Positions 53,768 to 62,978 of a stretch of 64,000 bases of DNA are shown piece after piece. Every line of letters begins with the position of its first letter. The stretch's first letter is position 1. This DNA comes from Calothrix sp. PCC 7716 (GTDB lineage: Bacteria > Cyanobacteriota > Cyanobacteriia > Cyanobacteriales > Nostocaceae). Both the position numbers and the translations under genes were made by a program. Location of the stretch: NCBI RefSeq assembly GCF_019977735.1, contig NZ_AP025018.1, forward strand, positions 496,001-560,000, read 5' to 3'. Under the pieces are notes generated by a model. It was not told the origin of the DNA. It ran no database searches and saw only the letters and a list, made by a program, of their open reading frames with translations.

Positions 53768-53809
53768 AAATATTCTGTGCAGAACGTTTAAAACTTGTTG
53801 AACGGCGCC

Positions 53810-54235
53810 TCAATGCTTCATTCTCTTTAACCCAAACACCATACCGCTAACCACCAAACCCACTACAACCCCCTTGGCTAAATCATGTGTCCTGCATAGC
53901 GAATATCATTGTTATGGGCATAATTACAGCTTGCGAAGGCGCCACTTCACGTAGTAATTTCAAAGATTTCCAGTCAAAAGTCTCAAAAGCAACCATTATC
54001 ATCACACCAACTAAAGCTGCCATTGGTATTTTGACGTGTATAAAGCAACCATTGGTGGAACCTTTGCTATTGCAGCAAAAGCCAATGACTCAGGTATCAA
54101 CGCTAGTGCAACGGTTATTCCCGCTAACACTTCTGTTTTAATATTGGCTATGTCTAAATTTTGATATTCTCCTATTTTAAGTTTTTCAGCTAACTTAATA
54201 TTAATTTTTTTGGCCTGGTCTTTGAATGATACCAC
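53810..54235 (-). pseudogene. SulP-family anion transporter remnant
   Basis: The minus-strand sequence starts [20 protein letters not shown] and has [20 protein letters not shown], the usual SulP opening. After a large deletion it continues in another frame with [26 protein letters not shown] and, after a further frame change, DLAKGVVVGLVVSGMVFGLK RMKH and a stop. Only the first helix, one central segment and the last helix before the STAS domain remain. Confidence 0.85.
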
Positions 54236-54390
54236 TACTTATTCCCCGCATAACTCAAATTTCGCCGAAATCGTTACATTTTGATTTAAGCAATGGTATC
54301 ATCATTCGTTTACATTCCAAGATTGAACTGTATGAAAACTATAAATTTCATCAATAATTTATTGTTTGTATATTAAATATAAATTTTCTA

Positions 54391-54460
54391 TATAGAAACC
54401 TGGCTTCTGTTTAAAATTGTGATTTATATCACAAAATATGATAAAGAAACCCGGTTTATT
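54391..54460. repeat. AGAAACC-GG repeat pair with a CRP-type palindrome between
   Basis: ATAGAAACCTGGCTTCTGT and AAGAAACCCGGTTTATTT, members of the paired palindrome family, enclose TGTGA-TTTATA-TCACA at 54,418-54,433. Confidence 0.75.
54418..54433. promoter_or_regulatory. Second perfect CRP/SyCRP1-type palindrome
   Basis: TGTGA-TTTATA-TCACA exactly fits the CRP-family consensus. It lies 183 bases upstream of the SulP remnant's start and just past the stop of the L,D-transpeptidase gene, so it may be a relic of SulP control. Confidence 0.5.
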
Positions 54461-54461
54461 T

Positions 54462-55151
54462 CTATCTGACAAATGCTACAGGTAAAGTGTTCTCGTACCA
54501 GTTAGGGGGCAGGTTTGCATTAGCTCCAGCTTTTTTAATTATTGTCATAAATCGTTGCATATCTTCTACATGATGACGATAGCAACCATTTGAACCACCC
54601 CCAGCCATTAAGTTACCTTCACGTCCATGAAGCCCAATATTTACTGGGTTTCCATTTTTATCTTTTTTGCCTTTCGGAGAATAAAAGTTGGCGTATGCGG
54701 GTTTAAAGCTAGGGCTATTATCTGATTTAATATAATCTAGAGTATACATCCCTGCTTCTGGATACCATTGTTGATAACGGGCGCCTACTGCTTTAAACTT
54801 TTCTTGGATAATTTGATTTTTGATTTTGTAAATAATGGTAGTTGTAATAGTATGCGATGGTTTGCCCACCTCAAAAACTATCATGACAGGAGATTTTATG
54901 TTAGTGTCGGGGTTATAGCCAAATGTGTTAAGGCAAGCTTCAGTCGTTTCTTTATCTCCGTTTTGAGGTAGTCGCTTTAATAGCCCGTCTAAGCATTTAT
55001 TATTTTCTGAAGTTATACTAGGGTCATAATAAGTATTGTCTATATAATACAAATTATCTAGATTATATGTATATATTTGTGCTGAATTAGCCTTTGAAAT
55101 AGTCGCAGTGAAAATTAATGCGGCTATGAATAGTTTATTGAATTTGAACAT
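54462..55151 (-). CDS. Secreted L,D-transpeptidase-like (YkuD) protein
   Basis: A 229-residue exported protein. The signal peptide is MFKFNKLFIAALIFTATISK A (ATG at 55,151; a longer frame exists but gives no signal). The C-terminal part carries the YkuD catalytic pattern: GLHGREGNLMAGGGSNGCYR with His, the S-x-G-C-x-R motif and nucleophilic Cys, so a role in peptidoglycan cross-linking or modification is likely. The first 120 mature residues are unassigned. It follows the next secreted-protein gene by 5 bases. Confidence 0.8.
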   Translation of the reverse strand: MFKFNKLFIAALIFTATISKANSAQIYTYNLDNLYYIDNTYYDPSITSENNKCLDGLLKRLPQNGDKETTEACLNTFGYNPDTNIKSPVMIVFEVGKPSHTITTTIIYKIKNQIIQEKFKAVGARYQQWYPEAGMYTLDYIKSDNSPSFKPAYANFYSPKGKKDKNGNPVNIGLHGREGNLMAGGGSNGCYRHHVEDMQRFMTIIKKAGANANLPPNWYENTLPVAFVR

Positions 55152-55156
55152 GGCTA

Positions 55157-55714
55157 TTAATATGTAAAATTTATTTCCCAGCCTTGGTTGTATGGTAAAT
55201 TTAAATTTAAGTGCTGTTGAGGCAAGGGTCTGATTAATTTGAGATTTCTTCCAAAGATACGATAGGCACCGACAGCACATTTAGTTTGTGCATCTAATAA
55301 TAATGTATTACTTTCTTCAACTTGAATTGGAATTGAAGGATGGCGCCCAATTTGTAAAAGCATGACTTTGGTTTCTCCTCCTTCGTAGTCTGTTAGTTGT
55401 GACTTCCAAGGTCGTTTATATTCAGTTCGCCATGCTGGAAGTGTTTGACCAGAACCTGCGAAATAATAAGGAGTAGAAAGAATTGTGCCGTCATTTAAAT
55501 AGTTAGTGTAAAAAGCTGTTTTGAGGAAACAACTATTTTGACGAGTGAATGTCACAGTTCCAGGGTTAATTTCACGTTTGATTATTGTGGCATGGGGAGC
55601 TTCGATTTGTAGCGCTTGTGCATTTGAAGCTTGAACTTGTGCTGTTGCTATTGTATAAGGTGTAAATCCAAGAATTATAGAGATTATGGCTATATAAATA
55701 TTTTTAATTTTCAT
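55157..55714 (-). CDS. Secreted hypothetical protein
   Basis: A 185-residue protein with a clear signal peptide (MKIKNIYIAIISIILGFTPY TIATAQ) and no known domain. Mature part is beta-rich with one pair of Cys (NSCFLKTAFY; AQTKCAVGAY). It is five bases upstream of the L,D-transpeptidase gene and 106 bases after the Asn-rich protein gene, so the three secreted genes probably form one unit. Confidence 0.75.
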   Translation of the reverse strand: MKIKNIYIAIISIILGFTPYTIATAQVQASNAQALQIEAPHATIIKREINPGTVTFTRQNSCFLKTAFYTNYLNDGTILSTPYYFAGSGQTLPAWRTEYKRPWKSQLTDYEGGETKVMLLQIGRHPSIPIQVEESNTLLLDAQTKCAVGAYRIFGRNLKLIRPLPQQHLNLNLPYNQGWEINFTY

Positions 55715-55746
55715 TTTAATGTACCCTTTTTATTTAAATTTGATTT

Positions 55747-55814
55747 CGTAGGGTGGGCACTGCCCACCGTACAGACGTGCCCACCGTACAGACGTTACAT
55801 GTAACGTCTCTACA
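55747..55814. repeat. GGGTGGGCACTGCCCACC repeat and AGACGTTACATGTAACGTCT palindrome
   Basis: A GGGCA-family palindrome, a second copy of CGTACAGACG, and a perfect 20-base palindrome (55,790-55,809) of the GTAGAGACG family, all between two secreted-protein genes. Confidence 0.85.
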
Positions 55815-55820
55815 TTTGTG

Positions 55821-56846
55821 TTAATTACAACCGCGCGCTGTGCATGTACGTGGTTTTTCGGTAACTTCACGTCGAATAATCACTGTTCCATCGTTTGAAA
55901 CGTTGCGAACAACAGGAGTGGTAGGAGCGCAATTAGCAATGGAACGAGTTTGCGCTTCTGCTAGGGTTACAGTGCCTAAGTTTAAACGTTTCTCAAATGC
56001 TTGTTGAGTATCAACTACATTTAACGCTGTTTCAAAAGCGCTGTCCATTTTTCTTTGAACACCCGAACGATTATCGAGTGTATCTATATCTGTACTGGAA
56101 ATATCGAGCGCAAAACCTAAACCACCACCACCAAAACGCTTGGGTTTGAGCGCAAAACCTTGACGATAACCAACCGATGCTCCACAAGCTGAACGATATT
56201 GGAAAGAAAATGCTTCTCCACCTGTTCCAGGCGCCTGATTACCAAACTGAATATTATTATATTGGTCGCCGTCAACTTTAACTCGTGTAGAAGGCGAAAC
56301 TGATGTTCCACCAGTACTTATGTTTCCAACGCTGGCGCCGCTACTTGCATTACCACCAGCACTGTTTGAGGTGTTTGTATTTTTGCTCGATACGCTGTTA
56401 TTTATATCTACGTTAGAGCTTGAATTACTTGAAGAATTAGCTGTGTTAGGAGTAATGACAGTTGTATTGCTTCCACCATTGGAGACGTTCTGATTCAAGG
56501 TTGGAGGAATATTATTGTTATTGTTATTGTTATTGTTATTGTTATTATTGTTGTTATTATTATTGTTATGACCACCTGTGCCATGCTGACCATAGATTGC
56601 AATATTACGTCCATCGCAGCGTGGGTCAATAGGTACAGTGTTTCTAGCTTCGCAATCAATCTTCTGATTTAAAGTACCTGTGGGATTAACTGTAAAGTTA
56701 GTGATATCAACAAATGTGTCAGGTCCGATAGCACGACCATTAAGTTCTTGGTTTACGGTTTGAGCAATAGCTGCGTTCCCGAATAAAATAGAAGTCGCAG
56801 AAAAACCAGCTAAACTAATCAAAGCAAATTTCTTAGATAAAAACAT
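55821..56846 (-). CDS. Secreted protein with a long poly-Asn tract
   Basis: A 341-residue protein with a signal peptide (FALISLAGFSATSILFGNAA IAQ). After about 70 mature residues there is a run of 19 Asn (residues about 94-112) encoded by AAC/AAT triplets, then an Asn/Ser-rich linker and a C-terminal domain (about 195-341) with FQYRSACGASVGYRQGFALK and four Cys. No known family recognised. First gene of the three-gene secreted unit. Probably surface or periplasmic. Confidence 0.75.
   Translation of the reverse strand: MFLSKKFALISLAGFSATSILFGNAAIAQTVNQELNGRAIGPDTFVDITNFTVNPTGTLNQKIDCEARNTVPIDPRCDGRNIAIYGQHGTGGHNNNNNNNNNNNNNNNNNNNIPPTLNQNVSNGGSNTTVITPNTANSSSNSSSNVDINNSVSSKNTNTSNSAGGNASSGASVGNISTGGTSVSPSTRVKVDGDQYNNIQFGNQAPGTGGEAFSFQYRSACGASVGYRQGFALKPKRFGGGGLGFALDISSTDIDTLDNRSGVQRKMDSAFETALNVVDTQQAFEKRLNLGTVTLAEAQTRSIANCAPTTPVVRNVSNDGTVIIRREVTEKPRTCTARGCN
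56512..56573 (-). repeat. Trinucleotide microsatellite (poly-Asn)
   Basis: About 20 consecutive GTT/ATT triplets on the plus strand (AAC/AAT in the gene). Slippage would change the Asn count without a frameshift. Confidence 0.9.
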
Positions 56847-57048
56847 AGTGAAACCCTGTTTAATTTAAGTAGATAAAAGTTTGGTAAGTGAACAGTACAT
56901 ATATACTGATTTTACATGCAGCCAACGTTATATATATGCGTAGCTTAATGTATTTATTCAGTGTTATTACTGTGATGAAATAGACTTCAGGTACAGCCAG
57001 AAGCATTTCGGAAAATATACTTATAAAACTTTCTAGCAATATTTATCA

Positions 57049-57915
57049 ATGAAAGAAAAAATGTCTAGTCAAACATTACGCCAGTTACTCGCACGTCCGT
57101 CTATTATTGTTATCCCAGGTGTGTACGACTGTATAAGTGCTAAACTTGCCGAGCAGTCAGGGTTTGCAGTTGTGGCAACTAGTGGTTTTGGTATTGCTGC
57201 ATCAACGCTTGGTTTACCTGACTATGGGTTTATGACTGCTACTGAAGTACTTGATAGTGTTGGTAAAATTGCTCAGTCGGTAAATATTCCCGTCATCGCT
57301 GATATGGATACTGGTTACGGGAATGCTTTAAATGTGATGCGGACTGTAAAAGATGCTGTTAAGGCAGGTTTAGCTGGTGTAATTTTAGAAGACCAAGAGT
57401 TTCCTAAAAAATGCGGACACTTTGAAGGTAAGCGTGTTATTCCAACAATTGAACATGTTAATAAAATTAAAGCAGCAGTTCAAGCGCGCGGTGATAGCGG
57501 TTTGGTAATTATTGCTCGTACTGACGCGCGTGCTGTGTTGGGTTTGGATGAAGCTATACAACGTGGACGTGCGTATATTGATGCAGGTGCTGATGTACTG
57601 TTTGTTGAGGCGCCGCAGTCTGTGGAAGAATTACAAGTAATTGCAGCAGCGTTTCCAAATGTACCCTTGGTTGCAAATATCATAGAAGGAGGCAAAACAC
57701 CTCAACTTTCCGCAGCAGAGTTGGAAAAGATGGGTTTTAAAATCGTATTCTTTGCACTTTCAACATTGCTAGCTGTAACTAAAGTGATGAAAGCTTGTTT
57801 GCAAGAGTTGAGGGAGAAGGGGACAACAAAAGATTTTACAGAAATGATGACCTTTGATGAGTTCAAAGAACTGATAGAAGTTTCTAAATATCTAGATTTG
57901 GAAAAGCAGTTTTAA
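57049..57915 (+). CDS. Isocitrate lyase/PEP mutase-family enzyme
   Basis: A 288-residue TIM-barrel enzyme of the PEP mutase/methylisocitrate lyase superfamily. Key motifs: IVIPGVYDCISAKLAEQSGF, the metal site IPVIADMDTGYGN (near 85), LEDQEFPKKCGHFEGKRVIP with the catalytic Cys in KKCGH (near 120) and IIARTDARAVLGLDEAI. KKCGH supports a lyase rather than phosphonate mutase; exact substrate unknown. A second ATG four codons on (57,061) is equally possible. No prp genes adjacent. Confidence 0.9.
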   Translation: MKEKMSSQTLRQLLARPSIIVIPGVYDCISAKLAEQSGFAVVATSGFGIAASTLGLPDYGFMTATEVLDSVGKIAQSVNIPVIADMDTGYGNALNVMRTVKDAVKAGLAGVILEDQEFPKKCGHFEGKRVIPTIEHVNKIKAAVQARGDSGLVIIARTDARAVLGLDEAIQRGRAYIDAGADVLFVEAPQSVEELQVIAAAFPNVPLVANIIEGGKTPQLSAAELEKMGFKIVFFALSTLLAVTKVMKACLQELREKGTTKDFTEMMTFDEFKELIEVSKYLDLEKQF

Positions 57916-58110
57916 ATTAACATGGTGCATGACGCTTTTTTGAGCAACTCCTATTTCCATGAGGACTTTCCTCGCTAGTTCTTGCTTGGGTTTCGCTGTG
58001 GTCGCTATTTCCGAGCGTACTTCCTTTGAAGATTGTTGCTGAAAATTGGCGCCACATGCCATAGATAACATACAAGACGCAAGAATTAACTTTGAATTGA
58101 CCATATACAT
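57892..58110 (-). CDS. Small lipoprotein-like hypothetical
   Basis: A 72-residue frame: MYMVNSKLILASCMLSMACG, a short hydrophobic signal with a lipobox-like ACG, then NFQQQSSKEVRSEIATTAKP, a charged tail. It overlaps the end of the PEP mutase-family gene by 24 bases on the opposite strand. Ribosome site GGAG about 8 bases upstream supports expression; no family known. Confidence 0.4.
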   Translation of the reverse strand: MYMVNSKLILASCMLSMACGANFQQQSSKEVRSEIATTAKPKQELARKVLMEIGVAQKSVMHHVNLKLLFQI

Positions 58111-58212
58111 CTCCTTTTATAAACTAATACTAAGACTTTTAGAATACTTAAAAGACTTGTGTATATGTTACTACGCAAGATACTTGTATATGTGGGATTG
58201 TTAAATTTTTTT

Positions 58213-58242
58213 AGAGGCGGGCAGGGATGCCCGCTCCACAAG
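58213..58242. repeat. GGGCAGGGATGCCCGC dispersed repeat
   Basis: AGGCGGGCAGGGATGCCCGC TCCACAAG, just past the CHAT-WD40 gene's stop. Same family as 4403. Confidence 0.8.
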
Positions 58243-58255
58243 AGGGAATATTAAA

Positions 58256-61200
58256 TTAAATGTTCCCCTTTCCCTTTACCAGGCAAGTATTAAATTGTGT
58301 TTTTTGTTGAGGATTACTTTTAAAATAGTCTTGTAGCCAGGTACATCCTTCAAAAAGTAGTTGATTTAAATCTTTAATTTGCCATATTATAGCGGCGCCA
58401 TCTTCGCTTGCTGTACCTAAAAGCTTACTATCAGGGCTAAAGTTTACACTTCTAATAATGCCTTGATGTCCTCTTAATTCTGCTAGCTGTTTTCCAGAGG
58501 ATGTCCATAGTCTTACGGTTCTATTCGTTGAACCTGTCGCAACTAGCTTGCCATCTTCACTAAAAGTTATATTTTCAACTTTACCTTGATAAGTTTTAAA
58601 TTCGACTAATTGTTTTCCAGAATCATTATCCCAAATTCTAACTGTACTATCATCTCCAGAGGTTGCAAGTTGCTTATTGTTGTAACCAAAATTAAGTGTA
58701 TTAACCCTGCCTTTATGTCCGTTGAGTGTTTTCAAAATTTTACCTTCATTGTTCCATAACTTGACCAAACCATTATTATCTCCTGTTGCAACAAGCTTAC
58801 TGTCTGAGCTAAATCTAAAATTTTTAATGTTATCATCAGGTAGTAATAAGGAATTTTTAAATTTACTATCAAGTTTCCATAGCTTTACTGTACCATCTTT
58901 TCCAAGTGTACCGATTACTTTGGCGTTTTGATATTCTCCAAAATTAATACTTGTGATTCCACCTTGTTCGGTATGAATTGGTTCTCTAAATAATTTCAGT
59001 TCAAGTTTGCTATCATCAATTTTCCAAATTTTTAGCCAGTCGTCTTTTCCACCTGTAGCTATAAATTTTCCATCTGGGCTAAAACGGACGCTTTGAACCG
59101 TACTTTCAGCATCAAATTCTTTTAATTTTTCTCCATTGCGACTCCACAATATTATTTTACCATCTTCAAAAGATGTGGCAATTATTTTACCATCTTTGTT
59201 AAAACGGATACTTGAAACAGCAGAAATATTATTATCTTGGCGCCGTGCTAATCTAGTTAACGGCTTTTCTTGAAGGTTCCACAATCTAATAGTACTATCC
59301 TCTTTTCCAACTGTAGCAAGCATTGTTTCATCACCTGGGTTAAAACGAATACTTTCAATACTGCCTTGATGCGCTCTAAATTCTTTCAAAAGCTCACCAT
59401 TTAAATTCCACGTTTTGAGTGTTCCGTCTTTACCAGATGTAATTAATTTTTCATCACCTTTGCTAAAACGAACGGTTTCAGTACTACCTTGATTAGCTCT
59501 AAAGTTTAATATCTCTTTTCCTGATAAATCCCAATGTCTAACTGTACCATCTTCGCCTGCTGTTGCAATTGAGGCGCCACTACTACTAAATTGCACACTG
59601 TTTACAGAACCTTGATGACCTTTAAATTCTGCCAGTAACACTCCATTCAAATCCCATAGTTTTGCTGTACCATCTTCACTTGATGATACAATTTGCTTTC
59701 CATCCTGACTCAAAATAAGGCTTTTAATACTTTTTGTATGAGCTTGAAATTCTTTTTCCTGGCGCCCTGATAAATTCCATAGTCTAACTGTACCATCATC
59801 TCCAGATGTTACAACCCGTTTGCTATCAGGAGTAAAACGAACATGGTTAACACTACCATCATGACCATTAAATATTGCTATTAACCTTCTTTCTCCTGCC
59901 GACGATTTCTCAGCATCCCACAATTTTGCCGTACCATCACTTCCTGCTGTAGCTATATATCTCTCATCTGAACTCAAACGAACACTTTTGACGGCATTAT
60001 TTCCATGAGCCTTAAATTCTTCGGGTGAATTTTTTCCAGATAAATCCCATAATTTGACAGTACCATCCTTTCCACCTGTGGCAAGTGTTTTACCATTTTT
60101 GTCAAAGCTGACGCTGTTAATACCATCTTGGTAAGTTTCGATTTGGTTTGTTTGGCTAATACTGTCTAAAATTGTTTGCAATACTAGTAGTGGGCTGACT
60201 GCTGGATATTTTTCTGTCGAGCGACTGTTTTTGATAAAGCTTAATGGCTCTTTAATTAAGTCTTGTAGTTGTTGCCCGGTTTGCATCGCTGCTAATAAAG
60301 CTTCTATTTGTACAAATTCAAATTGTTGTAAAGCTGTGTAACCTGCGCGCTCAAGTTGTGTCGCTTTAGCTTCTTGTTGTTGCCAAACTGTCCCCCACGC
60401 CAAGCTTAATGCTAAAAACACTCCAAAAACTAATCCAGCAATAATACTTCTTCTTTGATATTTCTCTTTTTGTCGTAGTCTTATACTTTTTTGAATGAAT
60501 ACCTGCTGTGGTTTACTAATTTCTGCACTGCGTTTTTGCAAGTAGTCTTCTGCTGCTACTAAAGGCGCCCCTCTTAACAAAGCTCCATTATCCTGTTTAC
60601 TATCTATCCATTGCTGCAACGCTATTTTCAAGCCTTCTTGCCAAGTGCGAAATTTACGGTTTAGAAGCATCCAACCACTTAGGCGCCCCCAATGTTGAAT
60701 TAATGCTTCATGCACAAGTTCGACTGTTTCCTCAAAAGTTGATTCATTTCTATTTGTAACAACCAAACGTTCGGATGCTAAATATATAACTAAATCCCAA
60801 TTTTCGTCCAATATATCCTCGCGCGTTGCTAACTTGCGGGTATCTTGTGTACCTTCACCAGGTTGTACCAACTGAATAAAAATTTGTTGGGCTGTTTTTT
60901 GTTGTTCCTCGCTTAAAGAAGTGTAAACTGCTTCAGCATAATTAGCCAGCGCTTGCTCAACTCTTCCTATTTTTTGATATGCTTGATATGTCAAACGTCC
61001 TGATTGTTGCTGCTTCCATAGTTGAGTCAGTGTAAACTCTAGTAATGGTAGGCGCCCTTCTCCATCTTGAATATGATTAATTATTGTTTGGCATAAACCT
61101 GGCTCGAACTCAAAGCCTAATTTAGTTGCAGGTAGTGAAATAGCACGTTTTAATTCTTCTTTGTTCATCCGTACAAGTAGTTCTTGCTGATACTCTTTAA

Positions 61201-62761
61201 GTGCTTTGCCAAATGGTTCATAATCAAGTAATTTGCTCAAAAAGTCTATCCGTAAAGTCAGTACTACCGTACAAAATGAAGAGTTATTTATTACGTTTAA
61301 TAATTCATCTAAAAAGATTTTGCGTTCAGATGTATCTGTGCAAAGAGTGAAAATTTCTTCAAATTGGTCTATAACGAGTAAAAGTCGATGGTTAGGTGCA
61401 GCGTTATTATGTTGTAATGCGTTTGTTAAAGACTTTAGGGGATTGTTGAGGGGACGAAATGATATTATATGCCAAGTATTTACCGTATCTTGACGTAATT
61501 GAGGAATTAAACCGGCAAATACTAGTGATGACTTGCCACTTCCAGAGGCGCCGACAACAGCTACTAATGGTTTATTATTAACAGCAGCTACTAAATCAGA
61601 CGTAGCTTTTTCTCTACCAAAAAAGTATTGAGCATTTTTTTCGGTAAATGCAGCTAACCCTTGGTAAGGGCAAAACGAAATTATACCTAAGCTTTGCCAG
61701 GTTGGTGGTGTTTCTGTTTGATTTTGAATAATTATAGGCAACCAGCTTGCACAAGGAAAATATTTTTCTTGCTTCCGTAAAAGTTGACGCGCGTTTTTTA
61801 CAGAAGCGTACAACGACTCTCCACGAGTAAAATGTAATAAAAAAGATTTTAAGAATATTTGTGCGACTTTATCAGGAACAGGTTCACGCATAACAATTAC
61901 TTGGGGAATATGTAATTGTTCTAACTCATAGGCAATACCCAACCCATCACAAGAATTAAAAAATGCTATTTGTAAGCGCTTTGTAATTGCAACTTGTAAA
62001 GCATCATTTAATTCCCCCATCGTCAAGCTATCATAGCTATTTATCAAAATTCTACCATGTATAGTACCTTGGTTATGAGTTCGGGAATGTCCAGAGAAAA
62101 AGAGAATATCCCAACCGATGTTATCTTGTAAGTGGTGACTTAATTCTTCACGCGAAGGTTGTTTGAGCAAGACAATTTCTGCCTCACCGCAATACTGTTC
62201 CAACTCAATTTTATCAACATCTACATTGATTCCGGTAGTGTCACCCAGAATAATCAAAATTCTAATTTTTTCGCGCAAAGGTCGTTCACCCCGTTTAGCA
62301 TTAGGCGAACTCAAAGCCACTTCTGCCCGTGTATACTTATTTATGGCGCCGCACAAATGCCAAGGTAGTTGACGTAGTTCGTGACAAGAGCTACAAATAA
62401 TAACTCTAATTTCATCTTGATGGTGCTTTAACTCCTTGAGACAGTTAATAACAGGACTAAAATCATCTGAATTTAACCAGGAATTAAAATTACTTAACAA
62501 ACTCTGCGACTTACGTTTAAAATCTTTACTTAGCGTATCAATATTTACGCTTCTACTATTAATCGCTTTAATCCTGAAATCACCAAACTGACCACGGTAA
62601 CTATTTTGCCAATCATTCAATAAAGAAAAGAGAGCAGTATTTGCAGGTAACTTCGCTGTCACCATGCGATAAGCTCGTTCTCCTTCATTGGCAATTTCTA
62701 AGCTTACATTAAAGTCAGTCCCCGAATCACCATCAAACTTGAGAATTATCATTTTTTTCAT
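58256..62761 (-). CDS. CHAT protease - STAND NTPase - WD40 repeat protein
   Basis: A 1501-residue multidomain protein. The N-terminal CHAT (caspase-like) peptidase (about 1-345) has His227 in ILFFSGHSRTHN and Cys273 in AFFNSCDGLG. A novel-STAND NTPase (about 365-790) follows: YQGLAAFTEKNAQYFFGREK, Walker A VVGASGSGKSSLVFAGL and Walker B LLVIDQFEEIFTLC. One membrane-like helix (about 800-820) precedes about fourteen WD40 repeats (VKLWDLSG, VRLWNLSG-type). This is a predicted caspase-like conflict/cell-death switch: WD40 sensing, NTPase oligomerisation, protease activation. Start: ATG at 62,761 is preferred; a TTG two codons upstream is possible. Confidence 0.9.
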   Translation of the reverse strand: MKKMIILKFDGDSGTDFNVSLEIANEGERAYRMVTAKLPANTALFSLLNDWQNSYRGQFGDFRIKAINSRSVNIDTLSKDFKRKSQSLLSNFNSWLNSDDFSPVINCLKELKHHQDEIRVIICSSCHELRQLPWHLCGAINKYTRAEVALSSPNAKRGERPLREKIRILIILGDTTGINVDVDKIELEQYCGEAEIVLLKQPSREELSHHLQDNIGWDILFFSGHSRTHNQGTIHGRILINSYDSLTMGELNDALQVAITKRLQIAFFNSCDGLGIAYELEQLHIPQVIVMREPVPDKVAQIFLKSFLLHFTRGESLYASVKNARQLLRKQEKYFPCASWLPIIIQNQTETPPTWQSLGIISFCPYQGLAAFTEKNAQYFFGREKATSDLVAAVNNKPLVAVVGASGSGKSSLVFAGLIPQLRQDTVNTWHIISFRPLNNPLKSLTNALQHNNAAPNHRLLLVIDQFEEIFTLCTDTSERKIFLDELLNVINNSSFCTVVLTLRIDFLSKLLDYEPFGKALKEYQQELLVRMNKEELKRAISLPATKLGFEFEPGLCQTIINHIQDGEGRLPLLEFTLTQLWKQQQSGRLTYQAYQKIGRVEQALANYAEAVYTSLSEEQQKTAQQIFIQLVQPGEGTQDTRKLATREDILDENWDLVIYLASERLVVTNRNESTFEETVELVHEALIQHWGRLSGWMLLNRKFRTWQEGLKIALQQWIDSKQDNGALLRGAPLVAAEDYLQKRSAEISKPQQVFIQKSIRLRQKEKYQRRSIIAGLVFGVFLALSLAWGTVWQQQEAKATQLERAGYTALQQFEFVQIEALLAAMQTGQQLQDLIKEPLSFIKNSRSTEKYPAVSPLLVLQTILDSISQTNQIETYQDGINSVSFDKNGKTLATGGKDGTVKLWDLSGKNSPEEFKAHGNNAVKSVRLSSDERYIATAGSDGTAKLWDAEKSSAGERRLIAIFNGHDGSVNHVRFTPDSKRVVTSGDDGTVRLWNLSGRQEKEFQAHTKSIKSLILSQDGKQIVSSSEDGTAKLWDLNGVLLAEFKGHQGSVNSVQFSSSGASIATAGEDGTVRHWDLSGKEILNFRANQGSTETVRFSKGDEKLITSGKDGTLKTWNLNGELLKEFRAHQGSIESIRFNPGDETMLATVGKEDSTIRLWNLQEKPLTRLARRQDNNISAVSSIRFNKDGKIIATSFEDGKIILWSRNGEKLKEFDAESTVQSVRFSPDGKFIATGGKDDWLKIWKIDDSKLELKLFREPIHTEQGGITSINFGEYQNAKVIGTLGKDGTVKLWKLDSKFKNSLLLPDDNIKNFRFSSDSKLVATGDNNGLVKLWNNEGKILKTLNGHKGRVNTLNFGYNNKQLATSGDDSTVRIWDNDSGKQLVEFKTYQGKVENITFSEDGKLVATGSTNRTVRLWTSSGKQLAELRGHQGIIRSVNFSPDSKLLGTASEDGAAIIWQIKDLNQLLFEGCTWLQDYFKSNPQQKTQFNTCLVKGKGNI

Positions 62762-62900
62762 AGGCAATGCTTTTTATCATCCTAAAGATAGATTGACATA
62801 ATATCTTTATTGGTATGGGCGCCGGATTAACATAACAACCCTAAACAGTAATACAAATTTAATCGCAGTTTTTATGCAAGGACTTCCAAAAAATAATATA

Positions 62901-62963
62901 TTGTGGAATGGGCATCCCTGCCTGTTCTATACATGAGGCGGGCAAGGATGCCCACCCCACAAG
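62901..62963. repeat. Pair of GGGCATCCCTGCC repeats
   Basis: TGTGGAATGGGCATCCCTGC C and GGCGGGCAAGGATGCCCACC CCACAAG, in inverted orientation, between the CHAT gene and the methyltransferase gene. Confidence 0.85.
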
Positions 62964-62978
62964 AAATAATAGAAATAA

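Noticed and set aside
56890-56920. LexA- or NtcA-type operator near CAGTACATATATACTG
   Set aside because: The spacing does not fit GTA(N8)TAC, and the LexA pattern is incomplete.
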